Notes: a model not told the origin generated them from the letters alone. Numbered from the stretch's first letter, positions 9,478-20,025 are shown. The stretch is 64,000 bases of DNA from Macrococcus sp. 19Msa1099 (GCA_019357535.2 CP079955.1:1984001-2048000), one strand, 5' to 3'. Made by a program: numbers and translations.

Positions 9478-10023
9478 TTATAATTTTTCAATCTGGTCAA
9501 ATTCAACTTCAACAGGTGTTTCTCGTCCAAACATATCAACGAGCACTGTTAATTTATATTTCTCTGCATCGATTTCTTTTACTTCACCAACCTGATTCGT
9601 GAACGGTCCACTTGTAACACGCACTTGTTCACCAAGTTCAATCTCAACATCGATTGTCTTTTCATTCATACCCATAGATTTCAAGATAAATCTTGCTTCT
9701 TCAGGTAATAATGGATTTGGTTTAGATCCAGCGCCAGCCGAACCTACAAACCCAGTAACTCCTGGAGTATTACGTACGACATACCACGATTCATCTGTCA
9801 TCACAAGTTCTACAAGGACATATCCAGGGAACGTCTTTTTGAGACTCGTTTTCTTTTTCCCGTCTTTAATCGTTGTTTCTTCCTCTTCAGGAATTACTAC
9901 ACGAAAAATTTGATCCTGCATGTTCATTGATTCAAGACGTTTTTCTAAATTGTCTTTTACTTTATTTTCATATCCTGAGTATGTATGAACCGCATACCAG
10001 TGTTTTTTACTTTCCTCAGACAT
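9478..10023 (-). CDS. nusG: Transcription termination/antitermination factor NusG
   Basis: NusG binds the RNA polymerase clamp and modulates pausing and termination. 181 residues with the N-terminal NGN domain (WYAVHTYSGYENKV, residues 9-22; FPGYVLVE near 65) and a C-terminal KOW domain (about 125-181, VTSGPFTNQVGEVKEID). ATG start with AAGGAGG ten bases upstream, overlapping the secE stop region. Cotranscribed with secE, a common bacterial pair. Confidence 0.98.
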   Translation of the reverse strand: MSEESKKHWYAVHTYSGYENKVKDNLEKRLESMNMQDQIFRVVIPEEEETTIKDGKKKTSLKKTFPGYVLVELVMTDESWYVVRNTPGVTGFVGSAGAGSKPNPLLPEEARFILKSMGMNEKTIDVEIELGEQVRVTSGPFTNQVGEVKEIDAEKYKLTVLVDMFGRETPVEVEFDQIEKL

Positions 10024-10036
10024 TTAATATGCCTCC

Positions 10037-10216
10037 TTATTTAATTAATCGAATTAATTCCGTAATCCCCATATCGATAAGGAAAAAGAAAATGATAAAG
10101 AAGATAACTGTCGCTACAACAATTGATGTGTCTCTTACAACTTCTTGTCCCGTAGGCCAAGTCGTCTTTTTCATCTCAGAAACTACACCTTGAAAAAAGT
10201 TTTCTTTATTTTCCAT
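10037..10216 (-). CDS. secE: Preprotein translocase subunit SecE
   Basis: Small membrane subunit that clamps SecY in the SecYEG channel. 59 residues, the short Gram-positive form: MENKENFFQG VVSEMKKTTWP leads into one transmembrane helix (about residues 31-48, rich in Ile, Phe and Val) and a short tail. The KKTTWPT motif before the helix is diagnostic. ATG with GGAGG eight bases upstream. Its TAA stop overlaps the nusG ribosome-binding site. Confidence 0.96.
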   Translation of the reverse strand: MENKENFFQGVVSEMKKTTWPTGQEVVRDTSIVVATVIFFIIFFFLIDMGITELIRLIK

Positions 10217-10246
10217 TTGGTCTTGCCTCCAATTTTATTGAATGAT

Positions 10247-10284
10247 AAAAAATATACCGAACGTGAACATCCGATATATTTTTA
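10247..10284 (-). terminator. Intrinsic terminator or attenuator between sigH and secE
   Basis: About a 12-bp A/T-rich stem with a CG clamp (10247-10259 with 10272-10283, one G-U pair) followed by six U on the minus strand, 31 bases before the secE start. A TATAAT lies upstream at 10303-10298 with a poor -35. No promoter fits between the hairpin and secE, so secE-nusG may depend on read-through. Confidence 0.6.
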
Positions 10285-10358
10285 TTTATATTCACTTATT
10301 ATACTATGCATCGTTTTGTTATAATCCTAGTTAAATATACAAATTATCTTAAACTTTG

Positions 10359-10985
10359 TCAAACGTCTCCATCATCCAGTAAATGTTTTCTGATTTTACG
10401 TCTTAGTCTTACAATTGCATTTTGAATCGTCTTTATGGACTCATCTTCTAATAGTGCCATCGCTTTGACGGATAACCCATCTTGTACATAGTCTAAAACT
10501 TTACTTTCAAGCAGACTGAGTTTTAAGTTTGCTGGCGTAAGTGCGTCCGTCAATGCATAATACTCGCTCATAACTTCTGGCCTTAATGCATTGACATCGA
10601 CAATATGTTCAGCAACCGGGCGATCATAACGGTCCACCATATCAATACTGATTTCTTCTACATCACGTGAACCTTTATTTTGTTTCATCATATTTAATAG
10701 CGCGAATTTCAGCATATGATAGTAATAGCGTTCGAAAGAATCATTGCGCTCTTTTTTATAGTTCAGTGCAGTTTCATACAATGTTATTAAACATTGCTGA
10801 TAGACTATAGCACGTTCAATGTAGTAATACTTTCTAATATAAACTTCCATTCCATTTTGCATACGCACAACTAAAGTATCAAAGCAATCCAGATTTCCAT
10901 TTTGTATTTCATACACAATTTCCTCTAAAGTCATTACAACGTAAGGAGAAGATTTTTCACATAGTGTTAAGTATGTTATAAGCAT
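10359..10985 (-). CDS. sigH: SigH-like alternative sigma factor
   Basis: A 208-residue protein of the sigma-70 family in the SigH position, between rae1 and secE. The C-terminus (about 155-205, SLLESKVLDYVQDGLSVKAMALLEDE ending IRKHLL) has the helix-turn-helix form of region 4; the N-terminal half looks like a diverged region 2. In S. aureus the gene at this locus drives competence genes and is normally almost silent; a similar role is inferred. I chose the ATG at 10985 because AGAGGG lies five to six bases upstream; the Met at residue 18 has no ribosome-binding site. Confidence 0.8.
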   Translation of the reverse strand: MLITYLTLCEKSSPYVVMTLEEIVYEIQNGNLDCFDTLVVRMQNGMEVYIRKYYYIERAIVYQQCLITLYETALNYKKERNDSFERYYYHMLKFALLNMMKQNKGSRDVEEISIDMVDRYDRPVAEHIVDVNALRPEVMSEYYALTDALTPANLKLSLLESKVLDYVQDGLSVKAMALLEDESIKTIQNAIVRLRRKIRKHLLDDGDV

Positions 10986-11060
10986 GACGGCCCTCTAGTT
11001 TTTAACTATAGCGTAAATTGTTTTAAAGATTATTACAAACAATAGTTTTTACTCAAAAAA

Positions 11061-11579
11061 TTATTGTTTTCCTCTTCGTATACGTTCTAACTTTTGCAAA
11101 GTTTCTTTATCTAGCACGATTCTAGTTCTTGGTTTCACTTCATGCATCTGCTTCATATCTTTTTCAACGATCATTTTTTCTTCTTCAAGATTTGTAATAA
11201 ATTCACGTGATGGTATGCGTAGTGCACCACTGCCAAAGATTGCATGCTGTTCTGACATATCACTTGTTACGACTTTAATGGTCGTAATATGTTTTTTGTA
11301 CAACTCAAAAGTTAAACGCTCAATCACTGCATCCGCGGTTTCATTCTCTTTAGAATAAATCACACGGATACCATGGAATAATTCTTCTTGTTCATGAGAT
11401 TTTACATCATACGCATCGAAGACCACAATGACATCATCTTGAATCCTGGCATTATAATTCGCAAGTTCCAGTAATAAATTCATACGTGCTTCTTCTAGTG
11501 AATCCATAGCAATAGCGGATAGATGACGACTTTGCCCTATTACGTTATAGCCGTCTATAATTGTATAAAATTCTTTCAT
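11061..11579 (-). CDS. rae1: Rae1/YacP NYN-domain ribosome-associated endoribonuclease
   Basis: 172 residues. The NYN/PIN-like domain shows the acidic sites IIDGYNVIG (residues 7-15), VVFDAYD (about 50-56) and TSDMSEQ near 105. The B. subtilis homologue Rae1 cleaves mRNA at the ribosomal A site, and the same role is likely. ATG overlaps the rlmB TGA by one base, so it is translationally coupled. The basic C-terminal extension (KPRTRIVLDKETLQKLERIRRGK) is typical of the family. It ends the cysE-cysS-mrnC-rlmB-rae1 run. Confidence 0.92.
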   Translation of the reverse strand: MKEFYTIIDGYNVIGQSRHLSAIAMDSLEEARMNLLLELANYNARIQDDVIVVFDAYDVKSHEQEELFHGIRVIYSKENETADAVIERLTFELYKKHITTIKVVTSDMSEQHAIFGSGALRIPSREFITNLEEEKMIVEKDMKQMHEVKPRTRIVLDKETLQKLERIRRGKQ

Positions 11580-12322
11580 CAGTCTACTGGGTTCCTTTTA
11601 CGATACACTTCGTACATCAGCAAACTTGCCGCAACAGAAGCATTTAAACTGTTAACATGACCAACCATCGGTAAATGAACCAAGAAGTCGCATTTCTCTT
11701 TCACTAGTCGGCTCATCCCTTCGCCTTCTGAGCCAATAACGATTGCCAAATCCATATCAGCATTCATTTTACGATAGTCTACTGATTGCTTGGCGTCCGT
11801 TCCCGCTATCCAGTAACCCGCATCCTTTAACTTATCAATCGCCTGATTAATATTATTCACTCGCATTACTGGCACATGCTCCACTGCACCTGTAGAAGCT
11901 TTGACAACCGTTTGATTCAGACTTACAGAACGGCGCTTTGGTATCATGATACCATCTATACCAATAGCATCGGCAGTTCTAATAATTGAACCTAAGTTGT
12001 GTGGGTCCTCCAGTCCATCTAATATCATAATTGTATTTAACTTATCAGACGCTTTATTGCTCAGAAAATCTTCAAGTTCCGTATACTCATAAGGAGATAT
12101 CATTGCCAGTATCCCTTGATGCGGAACATCTGATAAATAATCCAGTTTTGATTTAGGAACTGTTTGAACGACAATCTTTTTTTCTTTACACAGATTCAAA
12201 AGACTGCTGATTTGAGACTTATTAATACCTTCTTGAATTAATACTTTATTGATTTCATGGTCTGAAGTTACAGCGCTTTTTACAGCATGCCTGCCTACGA
12301 TTATTTCATCAGTTGCTTTCAT
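11579..12322 (-). CDS. rlmB: 23S rRNA 2'-O-methyltransferase RlmB (SpoU family)
   Basis: 247 residues from the ATG at 12322 ([14 protein letters not shown]), which has GAGGGG six bases upstream; longer in-frame extensions lie within mrnC and lack a site. N-terminal substrate-binding domain (to about 75), then the SPOUT fold with its motifs [25 protein letters not shown] and [15 protein letters not shown], which form the knotted SAM site. The family methylates a G near 2251 in 23S rRNA. Overlaps mrnC by 14 bases and rae1 by one. Confidence 0.95.
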   Translation of the reverse strand: MKATDEIIVGRHAVKSAVTSDHEINKVLIQEGINKSQISSLLNLCKEKKIVVQTVPKSKLDYLSDVPHQGILAMISPYEYTELEDFLSNKASDKLNTIMILDGLEDPHNLGSIIRTADAIGIDGIMIPKRRSVSLNQTVVKASTGAVEHVPVMRVNNINQAIDKLKDAGYWIAGTDAKQSVDYRKMNADMDLAIVIGSEGEGMSRLVKEKCDFLVHLPMVGHVNSLNASVAASLLMYEVYRKRNPVD

Positions 12323-12719
12323 CTTTACCCCTCTTTTCACACAGTGATATGATTTCATTGAGCAGTGCATCGAGCCTTTCATTATCTTCATTCAAATGCA
12401 AGTACCCGATAACCGCTTCTAATCCCGTACTTTTTTTGTAAGTTACGACGTCTGTATTTTTTGCTTTTGTATGGCTCTTAGCGTTACGTCCACGCATTAA
12501 TATGTCCATTTCTTCCGTTGTAAAAAAGTTGTCTTCAACAAGTGAATCAAATGTCTGAGACTGACTCTTAGCAGAAACGAAGAATGTCGCATATCGATGC
12601 AGTTCATTGGGTTTACGATTTTTTTCGCGCACAATGTAATTGCGTATATATAAATCTAGAACTGCATCGCCTAAATATGCAAGCGTCAACGGATTATATA
12701 AACTTGCCTGATTAACCAC
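12309..12719 (-). CDS. mrnC: Mini-ribonuclease III
   Basis: 136 residues: an RNase III catalytic domain without the double-stranded RNA-binding domain. The catalytic [11 protein letters not shown] motif is at residues 16-26 and an ELHRYA helix follows. In B. subtilis this enzyme matures 23S rRNA ends. Start is GTG with GAGGT seven bases upstream, inside the cysS 3' end (8-base overlap). Confidence 0.95.
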   Translation of the reverse strand: MVNQASLYNPLTLAYLGDAVLDLYIRNYIVREKNRKPNELHRYATFFVSAKSQSQTFDSLVEDNFFTTEEMDILMRGRNAKSHTKAKNTDVVTYKKSTGLEAVIGYLHLNEDNERLDALLNEIISLCEKRGKDESN

Positions 12720-14106
12720 GTTTGTACCTCACACCTTGCGCTGTATCTTCAAGAATAATATTTTGCTCTTTTAATGCATCACGAATCTCATCTGCACGTT
12801 TAAAGTCTTTATTCTTTCTCGCCTCTTGACGCTCTTCAATTAATCGTTCAACCTCTTCATCTAGCAATGTATCACTTGTATTCAGTTTCACACCTAGGAC
12901 TTCACTAAAAATTTCAAACACTTCGATAAATCGATTAATGACTTTTAAATCTGTAGATGAATTCTGATTATATATATTTGCCTGTTTCGCAAGTTCATAC
13001 CATGCAGTAATCGCATTAGCAGTATTGAAATCATCATCCATGGCAGTTTCAAATTGTTTCAATATGTTATCAATCACAAGGATTGTTTCAGCATGATCTA
13101 CAACATCCACCGATATTGCCTGACGTTCTTTCATCGCCTGGTACGCATTTTGAATACGCTCAAGCCCTGCTTTAGCGCTAGCAACAAGCTCCATATTATA
13201 GTTGATAGGATTTCTGTAGTGGACACTGATCATAAAGAAACGTAATACATTCGGATCAATTTCTTTAATAATGTCATGTACAAGAATGAAGTTTCCTAAA
13301 GATTTACTCATCTTCTCATTGTCTATATTAATAAATCCATTGTGTAGCCAATAATTAGCAAAAGTCGTGTCGTTGTGCGCTTCTGATTGTGCAATTTCAT
13401 TTTCATGATGCGGGAATGTTAAATCACTTCCTCCAGCATGGATATCGATAGAATCTCCTAAATGCTTCTTTGCCATTACAGAACACTCAATATGCCACCC
13501 CGGTCGTCCTTCTCCCCAAGGCGACTGCCAGCTGATTTCTCCCGGCTTTGCTGTTTTCCATAATGCAAAGTCAAGCGCATCATCTTTAAGTTCTCCAGTC
13601 TGGATACGTGCACCTATTTTAAGTTCATCGATTGACTGGTGGCTAAGCTTACCATAACCATCGAACTTACGTGTTCTAAAATAAACATCGCCACCACTTT
13701 CATAAGCGTAGCCTTTCTTAATTAATTCATCGATAAATTCAATAATGTCCTCCATATGATCCATTACACGAGGGTGGTGTGTTGCAGTCTTACAGTTTAA
13801 AGCATGTGTGTCCTCAAAGTATGCTTCAATAAAACGGTCTGCTATCTCTGGCACCGTCTCTCCAAGTTCATTTGCCGCTTTAATCAGCTTATCGTCTACA
13901 TCGGTGAAGTTAGAGACATAATCAACCTCATATCCTCGATATTCAAAATAACGACGTACCACATCAAAACTGATAGCCGGACGGGCATTTCCGATATGAA
14001 TATAATTGTAGACAGTCGGTCCACACACATACATTTTTACTCTTCCTTCTTCAATGGGTACAAACTTCTCTTTACTTCGAGTCAATGTATTATATAACGT
14101 AATCAT
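12712..14106 (-). CDS. cysS: Cysteinyl-tRNA synthetase
   Basis: 464 residues, class I synthetase charging tRNA-Cys. Shows the HIGH motif in YIHIGNARP, the zinc-site residues CGPTVYN near 28 and [15 protein letters not shown] near 235, and KMSKS in EKMSKSLGN near 270. The ATG at 14106 ([10 protein letters not shown]) has GGAGAG seven bases upstream and agrees with the S. aureus start; a Met five codons earlier lies in that site. It overlaps cysE by 17 bases and shares its cysteine-sensing T-box leader. Confidence 0.97.
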   Translation of the reverse strand: MITLYNTLTRSKEKFVPIEEGRVKMYVCGPTVYNYIHIGNARPAISFDVVRRYFEYRGYEVDYVSNFTDVDDKLIKAANELGETVPEIADRFIEAYFEDTHALNCKTATHHPRVMDHMEDIIEFIDELIKKGYAYESGGDVYFRTRKFDGYGKLSHQSIDELKIGARIQTGELKDDALDFALWKTAKPGEISWQSPWGEGRPGWHIECSVMAKKHLGDSIDIHAGGSDLTFPHHENEIAQSEAHNDTTFANYWLHNGFINIDNEKMSKSLGNFILVHDIIKEIDPNVLRFFMISVHYRNPINYNMELVASAKAGLERIQNAYQAMKERQAISVDVVDHAETILVIDNILKQFETAMDDDFNTANAITAWYELAKQANIYNQNSSTDLKVINRFIEVFEIFSEVLGVKLNTSDTLLDEEVERLIEERQEARKNKDFKRADEIRDALKEQNIILEDTAQGVRYKRG

Positions 14107-14737
14107 CCTGAATCTCTCCATTTCTTGACGCCTCTATATGACGTTCTAGTTCTTTTAATTTTTCATATACCGGGTCGGGCAAATTCGTATGTTCAAACGA
14201 CTTACCGACCTTTACCTTGACCCCATTTTGTCTTACAATACGTCCCGGTATTCCTACGACAGTAGAATAATCGGGAACACATTTCAGAACAACAGAATTC
14301 GCTCCAATATTTACATTATTCCCAATCTGTATATTTCCCAGCACCTTAGCCCCAGCTGCAATTAATACGTTATCTCCTATATCAGGATGACGTTTTCCGC
14401 GTTCTTTACCCGTACCACCAAGCGTTACTCCTTGATAGATTGTAACGTTATCTCCAATCGTACACGTTTCACCAATGACAATACCCATACCATGGTCAAT
14501 AAATAAACGCCTTCCTATCTTTGCACCTGGATGGATCTCAATTCCAGAGAAGAATCTTGAAATCTGACTGATACTTCGTGCAATGAAGTACATTCTACGC
14601 TTGAAGAACCAATGGGCAATTAAATGCCACCACACTGCGTGTAATCCCGAATATGTCAAAAATACCTCAATACTACTTCTCGCTGCCGGATCCTGTTCAA
14701 AGACCATTGCAATATCATCTTTAATACGTTTAAACAA
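14090..14737 (-). CDS. cysE: Serine O-acetyltransferase
   Basis: Makes O-acetylserine from serine and acetyl-CoA, the first committed step to cysteine. 215 residues with the left-handed beta-helix hexapeptide repeats ([43 protein letters not shown], about 95-160) and the active-site region [13 protein letters not shown] place the start at the TTG at 14737 (MFKRIKDDI): GGGAGG is six bases upstream. The ATG two codons earlier abuts that site directly. The length then equals S. aureus CysE. Confidence 0.95.
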   Translation of the reverse strand: MFKRIKDDIAMVFEQDPAARSSIEVFLTYSGLHAVWWHLIAHWFFKRRMYFIARSISQISRFFSGIEIHPGAKIGRRLFIDHGMGIVIGETCTIGDNVTIYQGVTLGGTGKERGKRHPDIGDNVLIAAGAKVLGNIQIGNNVNIGANSVVLKCVPDYSTVVGIPGRIVRQNGVKVKVGKSFEHTNLPDPVYEKLKELERHIEASRNGEIQDDYVI

Positions 14738-14757
14738 CGGCATCCTCCCCTCTAAAT

Positions 14758-14947
14758 AAAAAGAAGCACCTCTTATTACAGAGGTGCTTCAGCACGGTTC
14801 CACTCTTATTAATAGATAGCATCTATTCACTCGTATTATATTCAATTTCATACATGAGGTGCATTCAGTCATCTATTTATCGTATTCTTCCACCAGCCGA
14901 ATACTCTCTAAAAGATAAATTGAAGACTTACTTAGTCTCATACCTTG
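14758..14947 (-). ncRNA. T-box leader specific for tRNA-Cys
   Basis: The leader carries the T-box sequence AAGAGTGGAACCGTGC (14807-14792), the arm that contacts the uncharged tRNA end. It is followed by a 12-bp terminator stem, GAAGCACCTCT with its complement, and five U (14790-14758). The specifier region reads GAA-UGC-A (UGC at 14863-14861), the normal context of a specifier codon, giving cysteine. This matches the downstream genes: low charged tRNA-Cys should switch on cysE-cysS. Confidence 0.9.
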
Positions 14948-14975
14948 ATTATAAAGGATAGCGATAATTTTTCAA
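14948..14975 (-). promoter_or_regulatory. Sigma-A promoter of the cysE-cysS T-box leader
   Basis: TTGAAA (14975-14970), 16 bases, TATAAT (14953-14948) on the minus strand, five bases after the gltX stop. Confidence 0.8.
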
Positions 14976-14980
14976 CGATT

Positions 14981-16435
14981 TTATTTCACGTACTTTTGAA
15001 CACGTGCAATAACTTTTTCTTTACCAAGTAATTCTAATGTATTTGGTAGCTCTGGACCATGCATTTGTCCTGTTGTCATAACACGAATCGGCATAAATAA
15101 ATTTTTCCCTTTGATACCTGTTTCTTTCTGTACAGATTTAATTGCCCCTTTAATACTTGGCGCATCAAATGTTTCTAATGCTTCTAACTGACCAATTAAA
15201 CTTTGAGCAAGTTCAGGGACCTGTTCTCCATTTACGACCTCAGACTCTGCTTCTCCAAGTTCAATTTCATCACGGAAGAATAACTCACTTAGTTCAACAA
15301 TTTCACCGGCGTAACTCATCTGCTCCTGATATAATCCAACTAAAGCTTTTGCCCAAGCAAGCTCTTCATCTGTCGGTTGTTCAGAAACAAGTTCAGCTTT
15401 TTTCATATGTGGTAACGTCATTTCAAATACAGTATCTAAATCTTTCGTTTTCATATACTGATTGTTGATCCACGCTAGTTTTTGTTTATCAAAGAATGCT
15501 GGTGATTTGCTTAGACGTTTCTCGTCAAACATTTCAATGAATTGTTCTTTTGTAAAGATTTCCTCTTCACCTTCAGGAGACCAGCCAAGCAGTCCAATAA
15601 AATTAAATAACGCTTCTGGTAAGTATCCAAGATCGTGGTATTGTTCAATAAACTGAATGATTGAACCGTCACGTTTAGACAATTTCTTACGGTCTTCGTT
15701 CACGATTAACGTCATATGACCAAACGTCGGGATTTCATATCCTAGCGCTTCATAGACCATCATTTGTTTTGGCGTGTTTGAAATATGGTCGTCACCGCGA
15801 ATGACATGAGTAATCTCCATAAAGTGATCATCGATTGCTACTGCAAAGTTATACGTTGGGATACCATCCTTCTTAACAATAACCCAGTCACCGATACCGT
15901 TAGAATCAAATGAAACTTCTCCTTTAACCATATCATTAAACGTGTATACCTTATCTTTCGGCACACGGATACGAATTGCAGGTTGTCTACCTTCAGCGAT
16001 CAGTGCTGCTTCTTCTTCTTTCGTTAAATGCGCATGCTTACCACCATATCTTGGCATTTCTCCACGCGCAAGTTGTGCCTCGCGTTCTGCTTCTAATTCT
16101 TCGGCAGTCATATAGCAGCGATAAGCTTTGTCTTCAGCTAATAATTTCTCGATAATTGGATTATAAATATCAGCACGCTCAGATTGACGATAAGGACCAA
16201 ATCCTCCATCTTTATCAATTGATTCATCCCAGTCCATTCCTAACCATTGTAAGAACTTTAACTGGCTCGCTTCTCCACCTTCTACGTTACGCGCAGTATC
16301 TGTATCTTCAATTCGGATAATAAAATCTCCACCGTTATGTCTGGCAAATAAATAGTTAAATAATGCCGTACGCGCATTTCCAATATGTAAGAACCCCGTT
16401 GGACTTGGTGCATATCTTACTCTTACTTTACTCAT
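14981..16435 (-). CDS. gltX: Glutamyl-tRNA synthetase
   Basis: 484 residues, class I synthetase. HIGH-type motif [13 protein letters not shown] (near 17-29) and KMSKS-type motif KKLSKRDGS near 250. In organisms with GatCAB this enzyme also mischarges tRNA-Gln; that is known of Firmicutes, not shown here. Start ATG at 16435 ([11 protein letters not shown]) with GGAG eight bases upstream; the GTG three codons earlier overlaps the site. It follows ispF by 17 bases and is followed by the T-box promoter. Confidence 0.97.
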   Translation of the reverse strand: MSKVRVRYAPSPTGFLHIGNARTALFNYLFARHNGGDFIIRIEDTDTARNVEGGEASQLKFLQWLGMDWDESIDKDGGFGPYRQSERADIYNPIIEKLLAEDKAYRCYMTAEELEAEREAQLARGEMPRYGGKHAHLTKEEEAALIAEGRQPAIRIRVPKDKVYTFNDMVKGEVSFDSNGIGDWVIVKKDGIPTYNFAVAIDDHFMEITHVIRGDDHISNTPKQMMVYEALGYEIPTFGHMTLIVNEDRKKLSKRDGSIIQFIEQYHDLGYLPEALFNFIGLLGWSPEGEEEIFTKEQFIEMFDEKRLSKSPAFFDKQKLAWINNQYMKTKDLDTVFEMTLPHMKKAELVSEQPTDEELAWAKALVGLYQEQMSYAGEIVELSELFFRDEIELGEAESEVVNGEQVPELAQSLIGQLEALETFDAPSIKGAIKSVQKETGIKGKNLFMPIRVMTTGQMHGPELPNTLELLGKEKVIARVQKYVK

Positions 16436-16452
16436 CTTGTTCACTCCATTAA

Positions 16453-16929
16453 TTAGTTTGTTTTTAATAATAATACCACAGCTTGTGCCTGTATACCTTC
16501 TTGTCGTCCTAAATAACCCATCTTCTCGTTCGTTGTCGCTTTGACGTTCACGTTGAAAATGTCTGTATTTAAGACATTCGCAATCGACTCTCGCATAGCA
16601 TCGATATGCGGACGGAATTTCGGTTTTTCTGCAATAATTGTCGCATCTAAATTGCCTATTTCATATCCTAACTTAAGAACATGCTGGTACGCCTCTTTTA
16701 ATAAAATCTTAGAATCCGCACCTTTGTACTTCGGATCATCATCCGGAAAAAATTTGCCGATGTCACCAAGAGAGACAGCACCTAAAATTGCATCTGTAAT
16801 CGCATGGAGTAATACGTCGGCATCACTATGTCCAAGTAATCCTTTATCGTGTCCCAGTTCGATGCCGCCGATGATTAAAGGTCGACCTTCGACTAATTGG
16901 TGTACATCATATCCATATCCAATTCTCAT
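16453..16929 (-). CDS. ispF: 2-C-methyl-D-erythritol 2,4-cyclodiphosphate synthase
   Basis: 158 residues; fifth step of the MEP isoprenoid pathway. Metal-binding Asp and His in GYDVHQL (near residues 8-10), [16 protein letters not shown] near 33-48, and [16 protein letters not shown] near the end are all conserved. Its ATG overlaps the ispD stop by one base. The MEP pathway at this locus separates this organism from S. aureus, which as I recall uses mevalonate. Confidence 0.96.
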   Translation of the reverse strand: MRIGYGYDVHQLVEGRPLIIGGIELGHDKGLLGHSDADVLLHAITDAILGAVSLGDIGKFFPDDDPKYKGADSKILLKEAYQHVLKLGYEIGNLDATIIAEKPKFRPHIDAMRESIANVLNTDIFNVNVKATTNEKMGYLGRQEGIQAQAVVLLLKTN

Positions 16930-17609
16930 CAAATCCCTCTTTTCTTCAGTATTGCTTCCGCAAAGAACATATCTTCCGGCGTTGTAATCTTAATATTATC
17001 ATAATCACTTTCAACGATGTTAACTGGGTACAGCCGTTCAACAAGCGACGCATCGTCAGTACCTAAAAAGTCATCTTCATCTGCTTTATTATATGCTTCA
17101 AGTAATAAATGATAGCTAAATGCTTGTGGTGTTTGAATCTGCCAAAGTTCTTCTCTATTTAACGTTTCTTCTACCTGGAAATCAATCACACGCTTAACCG
17201 TATCTTTCACTTTAACAGCCGCAACAACGCTTTTATATTGTTGTACTTTTGTATATAACTTATACAATGTTTCTGGTGTAACAAAAGGTCTTGCCGCATC
17301 ATGTATAAACACATAATCGCATGGCTGAATTGCTTTGAGCACATTATAGATGCTATATTGTCTTTCACTACCGCCTACAGTCACTACTTCTATTTTGTTA
17401 TAAGCTTTAGACATTGCTTTAAGCATTTCCAATTCATCTTTTTGTGCTGCTAAATGAATGGCACGGCAATTATCATCACTCTGAAACGTTTCAAGTGTGT
17501 GTTCAAGAATCGATTTACTTTGCAGCTGTAGCAGAACCTTGTTTTTATCCGCCTGCATTCTTTTGCCCATACCGGCTGCGGGAATAATTACATCATACAT
17601 ATTAGTCAT
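16929..17609 (-). CDS. ispD: 2-C-methyl-D-erythritol 4-phosphate cytidylyltransferase
   Basis: 226 residues; third step of the MEP pathway, joining CTP and methylerythritol phosphate. Nucleotide-binding [18 protein letters not shown] near the N-terminus, [10 protein letters not shown] near 103 and GTDDASLVE near 185. Start could be the ATG at 17609 or the Met at 17600, which fits IspD N-termini equally well; neither has a strong ribosome-binding site. It overlaps yacL by eight bases. With ispF here and ispE at 59272-60123, three MEP genes lie in the window. Confidence 0.95.
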   Translation of the reverse strand: MTNMYDVIIPAAGMGKRMQADKNKVLLQLQSKSILEHTLETFQSDDNCRAIHLAAQKDELEMLKAMSKAYNKIEVVTVGGSERQYSIYNVLKAIQPCDYVFIHDAARPFVTPETLYKLYTKVQQYKSVVAAVKVKDTVKRVIDFQVEETLNREELWQIQTPQAFSYHLLLEAYNKADEDDFLGTDDASLVERLYPVNIVESDYDNIKITTPEDMFFAEAILKKRGI

Positions 17610-18651
17610 TCACTTTCTTCGTAAAAATAATTCGACCTGAAGATGTCTGCAATATGGATTGCACTTCCACTTGAATTTGTTTGTTGATATACTTCTTACC
17701 GTGTTCTACAACAACCATCGTACCATCTTCCATGTAGCCTACACCTTGATCTTCTTCTTTTCCTGATTTAGTGACATTTAATAACATCTTATCTCCTTGA
17801 GCGACAACAGGTTTAATTGCTTCTGACAGATCATTTACATTCAGCACTTGGATACCTTGCACTTGGCAGACTTTATTCAAATTGAAATCTGTAGTGATCA
17901 CACTCGCCTTCATGTCTTTCGCCATCGTAACAAGCAACTGGTCCACTTCTTTAATGTTCTTATTCCCTGGAATAATATTCAAAGGATGTCCTGTCTCTTG
18001 CAGTTCACTTAATATATCTAACCCACGTTGCCCCTTATCTCTCTTTATTCCATCTGTCGAATCAGCTATTAATTGTAATTCATCCAGCACACCTTGTGGC
18101 ACTACAATCGTACCATCTAAAAAACCGCACTTTACGATTGATAAAATACGCCCATCGATAATTGCAGAAGTATCTAATAGTTTTGGGAAATCGAATGATT
18201 TTCTCTTATTAGGCTGAAAACGTTCAGGCAAGAAACTTAATATCTCACCACGTTTTTGAATACCCACTTGAAAACCTAAATATCCTAATACAACTGCTAA
18301 AATAATCGGTACCGTATTCTTAAGAAAAGGAAACCCCATAAAGTTAAAGATTAAACTGATCATTGAAGCAATCATCAGACCAATAATCATACCGAAAGTT
18401 GCGATAATCAAATCAATAAAATTGATCTTAAGGAGGAGTTTCTCACCTCTTATAATTAAAGCCACAACACGATCGACAAGCCAGTAAAATAAAAGAAAAA
18501 AGACAGCGATACCTACGGCCCCATCGATATATGGATTAGATAATATATCAGGAACTTTAAAATCAAACAGTCCAACAAGCTCAGGTATCAAGAAGATACC
18601 TGCTGAAGCACCTACAACGAAAAATATTAATAAAACAAGCTTTCTTAACAT
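17602..18651 (-). CDS. yacL: YacL membrane protein with PIN and TRAM domains
   Basis: 349 residues. Four predicted membrane helices in the first 135 residues (about 4-24, 44-62, 80-105, 114-131). Then comes a PIN-type nuclease fold (LLDTSAIIDGRI near 158-169; VITTDFNLNKV near 258) with its acidic residues, and a C-terminal TRAM domain (about 285-345), usually RNA-binding. The family is conserved in Firmicutes between radA and ispD. The biochemical role is not established to my knowledge; a membrane-anchored RNase is the simplest inference. ATG with AAGGAGGTG upstream. Confidence 0.9.
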   Translation of the reverse strand: MLRKLVLLIFFVVGASAGIFLIPELVGLFDFKVPDILSNPYIDGAVGIAVFFLLFYWLVDRVVALIIRGEKLLLKINFIDLIIATFGMIIGLMIASMISLIFNFMGFPFLKNTVPIILAVVLGYLGFQVGIQKRGEILSFLPERFQPNKRKSFDFPKLLDTSAIIDGRILSIVKCGFLDGTIVVPQGVLDELQLIADSTDGIKRDKGQRGLDILSELQETGHPLNIIPGNKNIKEVDQLLVTMAKDMKASVITTDFNLNKVCQVQGIQVLNVNDLSEAIKPVVAQGDKMLLNVTKSGKEEDQGVGYMEDGTMVVVEHGKKYINKQIQVEVQSILQTSSGRIIFTKKVND

Positions 18652-18663
18652 CTATACACCTCC

Positions 18664-20025
18664 TTAAAATGCCATTTTTAATGCTTCGTTAATATTTGTT
18701 ACACCAATCACTTCAATATTTCCGGGGAAATCCCAGCCACCAATATTATTTTTGGGGATGATGACACGTTTAAAACCGAGTTTTTCAGCTTCTTGTACAC
18801 GTTGTTCAATACGTGCAACACGTCTCACTTCACCAGTCAGACCGACTTCTCCGATAAAACAGTCATCGCCTCGTGTCGGTTTATCATTATAGCTTGAAGC
18901 GATGCTTACGATAACACTTAAATCAACAGCAGGTTCATCAAGTTTTACACCACCCGCAACTTTCACATATGCATCCTGTTGCTGTAATAAATATCCTTGT
19001 TTTTTCTCTAGTACAGCCATCAATAGGTTCAGTCGATTATGGTCGACACCTGATGCCATTCTTCTTGGATTATGAAAAGATGTCGGCGTTACAAGTGACT
19101 GAACTTCAACTAGTAATGGACGCGTGCCTTCCATCGTTGCAACGATAGTTGAACCTGCTACATTTTTTGTACGTTCTTCAAGGAACATTTCTGAAGGATT
19201 CAGGACTTCTTTAAGGCCTGTATTCTTCATTTCAAATATACCCATTTCATTTGTCGAACCAAAACGATTCTTCACTGCGCGTAATATTCTGTAGCTATGA
19301 TGAGTATCTCCTTCAAAGTAAAGAACTGTATCAACCATATGTTCTAGTAACCTTGGACCTGCGATCTGTCCTTCTTTTGTCACGTGCCCTACGATAAATG
19401 TTGCAATGTTCATCTGCTTTGCGATACGCATTAACTCTTGTGTACATTCTCTGACTTGCGATACAGAACCAGGTGCACTTGTAACCTCTGGATGAAATAT
19501 TGTTTGAATTGAATCGATAACCAAAAATTTCGGTTTTGTTTTCCTTACCGTTTCGTGGATAATCTGAAGGTTGGTTTCTGCATATACATCAAGCTCACCT
19601 GCATCCTCTAATAGACGATCGGCACGTAATTTCGTTTGTCTTACCGATTCCTCTCCAGAAATATAGAGTACGGGATGGTTTTGTGAAAGCATTGCACAAA
19701 CTTGTAGTAGTAATGTGGACTTACCAATCCCCGGGTCTCCGCCGATAAGTATCAATGAACCCGGAACGATTCCTCCTCCAAGTACACGATCCAGTTCTTT
19801 CATCTGCGTATGATCACGAGGAACACTTTCTTTCGTTATATCTTTTAGTTTTTCAACTTTATTACCACTTTGTGATTCAGAAATCGCATTTTTAGGGCCC
19901 TTCTGTTTATGCTCAATAACTTCTTCCATTTGATTCCATGCACCACAATTCGGACACTTTCCCATCCATTTTGGTGACTGATAACCACAGGCCATACATT
20001 CAAATGTGCTTTTCACCTTTACCAA
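18664..20025 (-). CDS. radA: DNA repair protein RadA (Sms)
   Basis: 453 residues; RecA-family ATPase and branch-migration helicase in recombination. N-terminal zinc finger ([19 protein letters not shown], residues 10-28), Walker [11 protein letters not shown] near 95, the RadA-specific [10 protein letters not shown] motif near 252, and a Lon-like C-terminal domain. The start is a TTG ([10 protein letters not shown]) with GGAGG seven bases upstream. It lies downstream of clpC across a structured 223-base spacer. Confidence 0.96.
   Translation of the reverse strand: MVKVKSTFECMACGYQSPKWMGKCPNCGAWNQMEEVIEHKQKGPKNAISESQSGNKVEKLKDITKESVPRDHTQMKELDRVLGGGIVPGSLILIGGDPGIGKSTLLLQVCAMLSQNHPVLYISGEESVRQTKLRADRLLEDAGELDVYAETNLQIIHETVRKTKPKFLVIDSIQTIFHPEVTSAPGSVSQVRECTQELMRIAKQMNIATFIVGHVTKEGQIAGPRLLEHMVDTVLYFEGDTHHSYRILRAVKNRFGSTNEMGIFEMKNTGLKEVLNPSEMFLEERTKNVAGSTIVATMEGTRPLLVEVQSLVTPTSFHNPRRMASGVDHNRLNLLMAVLEKKQGYLLQQQDAYVKVAGGVKLDEPAVDLSVIVSIASSYNDKPTRGDDCFIGEVGLTGEVRRVARIEQRVQEAEKLGFKRVIIPKNNIGGWDFPGNIEVIGVTNINEALKMAF

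Noticed and set aside
11025-11060. Hairpin after rae1 as an intrinsic terminator
   Set aside because: AAACAATA/TATTGTTT can pair but no U-run follows, and the stem is almost pure A/T.
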